A stretch of DNA of 16,009 bases, from positions 630 to 16,638 of the forward strand of contig DHEF01000032.1 of the NCBI GenBank assembly GCA_002399735.1. Direction: 5' to 3'. Shown in pieces: positions 14,128 through 16,009 of this stretch. Numbering within the stretch: position 1 is the first letter of the stretch; each line of letters starts with the position of its first letter. The notes beneath the pieces were generated by a model. The model saw only the letters and a list, made by a program, of their open reading frames with translations, was not told the origin of the DNA and ran no database searches. The position numbers and the translations under genes were made by a program. The DNA is from Chitinophagaceae bacterium UBA4857 (GTDB taxonomy: Bacteria; Bacteroidota; Bacteroidia; Chitinophagales; Chitinophagaceae).

Positions 14128-14602
14128 GAATAAACGGCAAGTAACAAAAGAAAGTGCAAAATAAACGCTAAGAAAGGGAAGAATTTGCCTTTTTCTTTAT
14201 TTTATGTGCTTAATGAAGTAAGTATTATTTGTTTACCGGTGTTGATCCCGAATGAGCTGTGTGTTTGGCTTCGGGGCTGTATAGCCCTGATTGGACTGAC
14301 GTTGCAGTTTATCCTGAGCTTGTCGAAGGGCTCCGTTCGGGGTTCTGTTCGCTAATCGACCGAGGGTGTAAGCTTTAATGTTGTAGCAGGGTGTTTTATT
14401 TACTAAAGTATGTTTTTATTTTTTTACAAAGGAATATCCTCATCGTTGAACATTTTTCTAACGGAGTTAATTAATCTTTCAGGTAAAGCTATCCTGGCTA
14501 AAAAGACGCTATCCGTCGGCATATTGTTAATATGGATAATTGTATCTTTATAGATATTAAAATTATTATATTGCAATACAAGTTGAAAAACTGTTATTAA
14601 TT
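14128..14602. other. Intergenic region with small hairpins, a repeat and a possible gene remnant
   Basis: It contains a hairpin GGGCT-GTAT-AGCCC (14274-14287) and CCTGAGCTTGTCGAAGGG (14313-14330), a motif that recurs in many bacterial genomes. It also holds a protein-like minus-strand frame (14424-14609), listed separately. The promoter of the minus-strand secreted-protein gene should lie near 14130-14200; no perfect TAnnTTTG box was found there. Confidence 0.55.
14313..14330 (-). repeat. Short extragenic repeat unit (CCTTCGACAAGCTCAGG type)
   Basis: On the minus strand this reads CCCTTCGACAAGCTCAGG, an imperfect palindrome that I recall as a frequent extragenic repeat in many bacteria. Only one copy is present in the window, so the repeat call rests on memory. 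Confidence 0.4.
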
Positions 14603-14609
14603 TTACTTT
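14424..14609 (-). pseudogene. Possible gene remnant or small ORF downstream of the tlpA-like gene
   Basis: On the minus strand the frame is open for 61 codons after a TGA, ending TAA at 14424-14426. Its last 32 codons, from ATG 14522, read MPTDSVFLARIALPERLINS and then VRKMFNDEDIPL, which has ordinary soluble-protein composition. There is no ATG at the beginning of the open stretch. It could be the tail of a broken gene, a short peptide from ATG 14522, or chance. I recognise no family. Confidence 0.25.
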
Positions 14610-15724
14610 TCAAATATTGTATATAATACATCTAATAAACGTTTTTCATGTAGCTCCTTTTCTATGATTTTTCCTTGCGGATCTATTAAAAAATTTTGGG
14701 GGATTGCCGAAACCTTATACAGCTGCTGCGTTTTTTTATTGTCGTCAATTAGTTGCTCCCATATTAACCCATCTTTTTGAATTGCCTTCTTCCACGCTTC
14801 CATATCAATATCTAACGATACACTTAGTATATCAAAGTTTTTATTTTTATATTTATTATAAGCTTCTAATAAATACTTATTTTCTTTTCTACAAGGGCCA
14901 CACCAACTTGCCCAAAAATCTAATATAACATATTTCCCTTTGTACTTATCTAAGGAAATAGAATCACCTCGCATGTTTAGTAAAGTAAAGTTTTTAGTTT
15001 GGTCATTCACTCTTGGTGTATCATCAAATAGTGATTTTTTAATTCTCTTTCCAAAATTTGTCGACTTTTCCGATTCGGTTCGTTTATCATAAATATCTTT
15101 TATAAGAGGATAATTTTCTTCTGACAAAGACAAAGTAGCTTTCAATAAGGCGTACATTAGTGCCGGTGACAAGGAGTTACGTTCAATAAAATTTATATAC
15201 TTTAATCCATTTATTGTTGCTTCTTTATTAAGCGCTCTTCTATAATCATTCCTTTCGTTTAAGTCATTAGCACTATTAATTTTTTGATTCAACTCTCGAT
15301 TTTTTAAATAATATGGCTTATTCATTTTTTCGAGTTCTATATAATCTGTATAAGCTGTGGAGCCTACTACGTTTAGATTCTTAAATGAGTCTACCGATGT
15401 GATTGTAACAGCTTTGCCATCAAGCAAAAATGGCACTACTTCTGCAATGGAAAAATCTGAATATGAATTTGAATATAATGTCATAAGAAAAGGCTCATTC
15501 ATAGCTTTGGTAATATAGCTATATTTATTATCAATAACCTCTACGCTATCTATTATATTATCATACATGAAAAACACTTGTGAAACGGTGTAGTTAACAT
15601 TTTTGAGTACCCCGTTAATAGTTATTGTATTATCATTTACTTCAGTTTTGCTTTGACCGAATGAGCTATATGAAGCGGCAATGCAAGTAATAAACAAAAG
15701 AGAAAGATTTTTTTTCAATACCAT
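14603..15724 (-). CDS. TlpA-like thiol-disulfide oxidoreductase, secreted
   Basis: A 373-residue protein. Residues 1-24 form a signal peptide (LSLLFITCIAASYSSFGQ), placing it in the periplasm or at the outer membrane. Residues 30-230 form the N-terminal region, with a DUF4369-like beta start (ITINGVLKNVNYTVSQVFFM) and a helical linker. Residues 240-373 are a thioredoxin fold: NFTLLNMRGDSISLDKYKGK, then ILDFWASWCGPCRKE with the redox pair C275/C278, then SAIPQNFLID with the cis-proline at P342. Proteins of this layout reduce disulfides during cytochrome or secreted-protein maturation; the particular client is unknown. Base composition is more AT-rich than in its neighbours, by eye, with many lysine and asparagine codons. 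No partner gene lies in the window. Confidence 0.92.
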   Translation of the reverse strand: MVLKKNLSLLFITCIAASYSSFGQSKTEVNDNTITINGVLKNVNYTVSQVFFMYDNIIDSVEVIDNKYSYITKAMNEPFLMTLYSNSYSDFSIAEVVPFLLDGKAVTITSVDSFKNLNVVGSTAYTDYIELEKMNKPYYLKNRELNQKINSANDLNERNDYRRALNKEATINGLKYINFIERNSLSPALMYALLKATLSLSEENYPLIKDIYDKRTESEKSTNFGKRIKKSLFDDTPRVNDQTKNFTLLNMRGDSISLDKYKGKYVILDFWASWCGPCRKENKYLLEAYNKYKNKNFDILSVSLDIDMEAWKKAIQKDGLIWEQLIDDNKKTQQLYKVSAIPQNFLIDPQGKIIEKELHEKRLLDVLYTIFEK

Positions 15725-15883
15725 AGCAATAAATTTTAGCTGTTGAAATTGATAATGCAGGGGCCATTAAGCAGTGTCTTATATTTGGGGGATGCATTTA
15801 TCTGTTTTTTCCATAAATGTTTTTAAAAATAAATTTTGGCATTGTATGATTGGTGAAACCAACAGCTATGCAAAAAACATATT

Positions 15884-16009
15884 CTACACCGAGACGCCAG
15901 CATGGCGTCTCTGCAAAATCTCTACTTTATCAAAAAAATGGTATATGTAGGAGACTAACATAATACTCAATAGCATTACCGAATGTACAAGTGAGAGTAT
16001 TACATTCAT
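15884..16009 (-). CDS. Possible small membrane protein or 3' end of a gene (edge of window)
   Basis: On the minus strand the frame starts with an ATG exactly at the window edge and runs 41 codons to TAG. Residues 2-26 (NVILSLVHSVMLLSIMLVSY and on) are hydrophobic enough for one membrane helix; the end, VEILQRRHAGVSV, reads through a palindrome. It may be the end of a longer gene entering from the right, or a chance frame. No family is recognised. Confidence 0.3.
   Translation of the reverse strand: MNVILSLVHSVMLLSIMLVSYIYHFFDKVEILQRRHAGVSV
15891..15911. repeat. REP-like palindrome
   Basis: GAGACGCCA (15891-15899) and TGGCGTCTC (15903-15911) form a perfect 9-bp stem with loop GCA. There is no T-tract after it on either strand. 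I recall very similar GAGACGCC palindromes as common extragenic repeats in Bacteroidota; only one copy is seen here. Confidence 0.65.

Larger units (their letters stand above)
15725..16009. other. Right-edge region upstream of the tlpA-like gene
   Basis: It holds the presumed promoter region of the minus-strand tlpA-like gene, without a clear TAnnTTTG box. It also holds the palindrome at 15891-15911 and a short minus-strand open frame that reaches the window edge. Confidence 0.5.

Noticed and set aside
1..16009. tRNA, rRNA or CRISPR array
   Set aside because: No cloverleaf, rRNA core sequence or regularly spaced direct repeats were seen on reading both strands.

Overview
The window reads as chromosomal DNA of a Bacteroidota bacterium, most likely of the Chitinophagaceae/Chitinophagales type. 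The grounds are: an Rhs protein of the Bacteroidota style (YYPFGLTM ... DPDGM), lipoproteins with C-K-K-D after the lipobox cysteine, a TlpA-like thioredoxin with a long N-terminal domain, CarboxypepD_reg-like secreted proteins, almost no Shine-Dalgarno sequences, and TAnnTTTG-type -7 promoter boxes. The genus is inference.

Left part (1-2766), accessory. The 3' end of an Rhs gene carries a variable C-terminal domain with an H-T-H motif that resembles a JAB/JAMM metalloprotease. It is followed 10 bp later by a small exported protein, the obvious immunity candidate. A strong shared hairpin separates this pair from a convergent XRE-type regulator. Next comes a decayed IS1-like element: a left terminal repeat near 2191 and a transposase start at 2348 with an in-frame stop, cut off near 2670. 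It abuts the N-terminal remnant of a second, different XRE regulator on the minus strand. This remnant also has an in-frame stop.

Middle part (2767-8040). A lipoprotein on the minus strand is followed by about 940 bp without genes. That stretch holds an 18-bp perfect hairpin, an inverted-repeat set that could form a pseudoknot, and one copy of a dispersed repeat. Then come an MscS-type mechanosensitive channel, a second lipoprotein and, convergent to it, galE (UDP-glucose 4-epimerase). A 70-bp repeat occurs in inverted copies at 2894-2963 and 7770-7839, flanking this whole block. A second, diverged repeat pair lies at 4369-4410 and 7849-7891.

Right part (8041-15724), mostly ordinary genes. 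On the plus strand: rnhB (RNase HII), a CtaA/COX15 haem A synthase, and a 741-residue membrane protein with a patatin-like lipase domain. On the minus strand: an AlkD-like DNA alkylation repair protein, a conserved protein with a possible UvrD-tail-like SH3/Tudor fold, a secreted CarboxypepD_reg-like protein, and a TlpA-like thiol-disulfide oxidoreductase. The 475 bp before tlpA's 3' end hold a repeat and a possible gene remnant. The right edge holds a perfect palindrome inside a short open frame that runs to the window end.

There are no recognisable tRNA, rRNA or CRISPR elements. The most system-like content is the Rhs toxin/immunity pair at the left edge. I see no convincing multi-gene undescribed system elsewhere.
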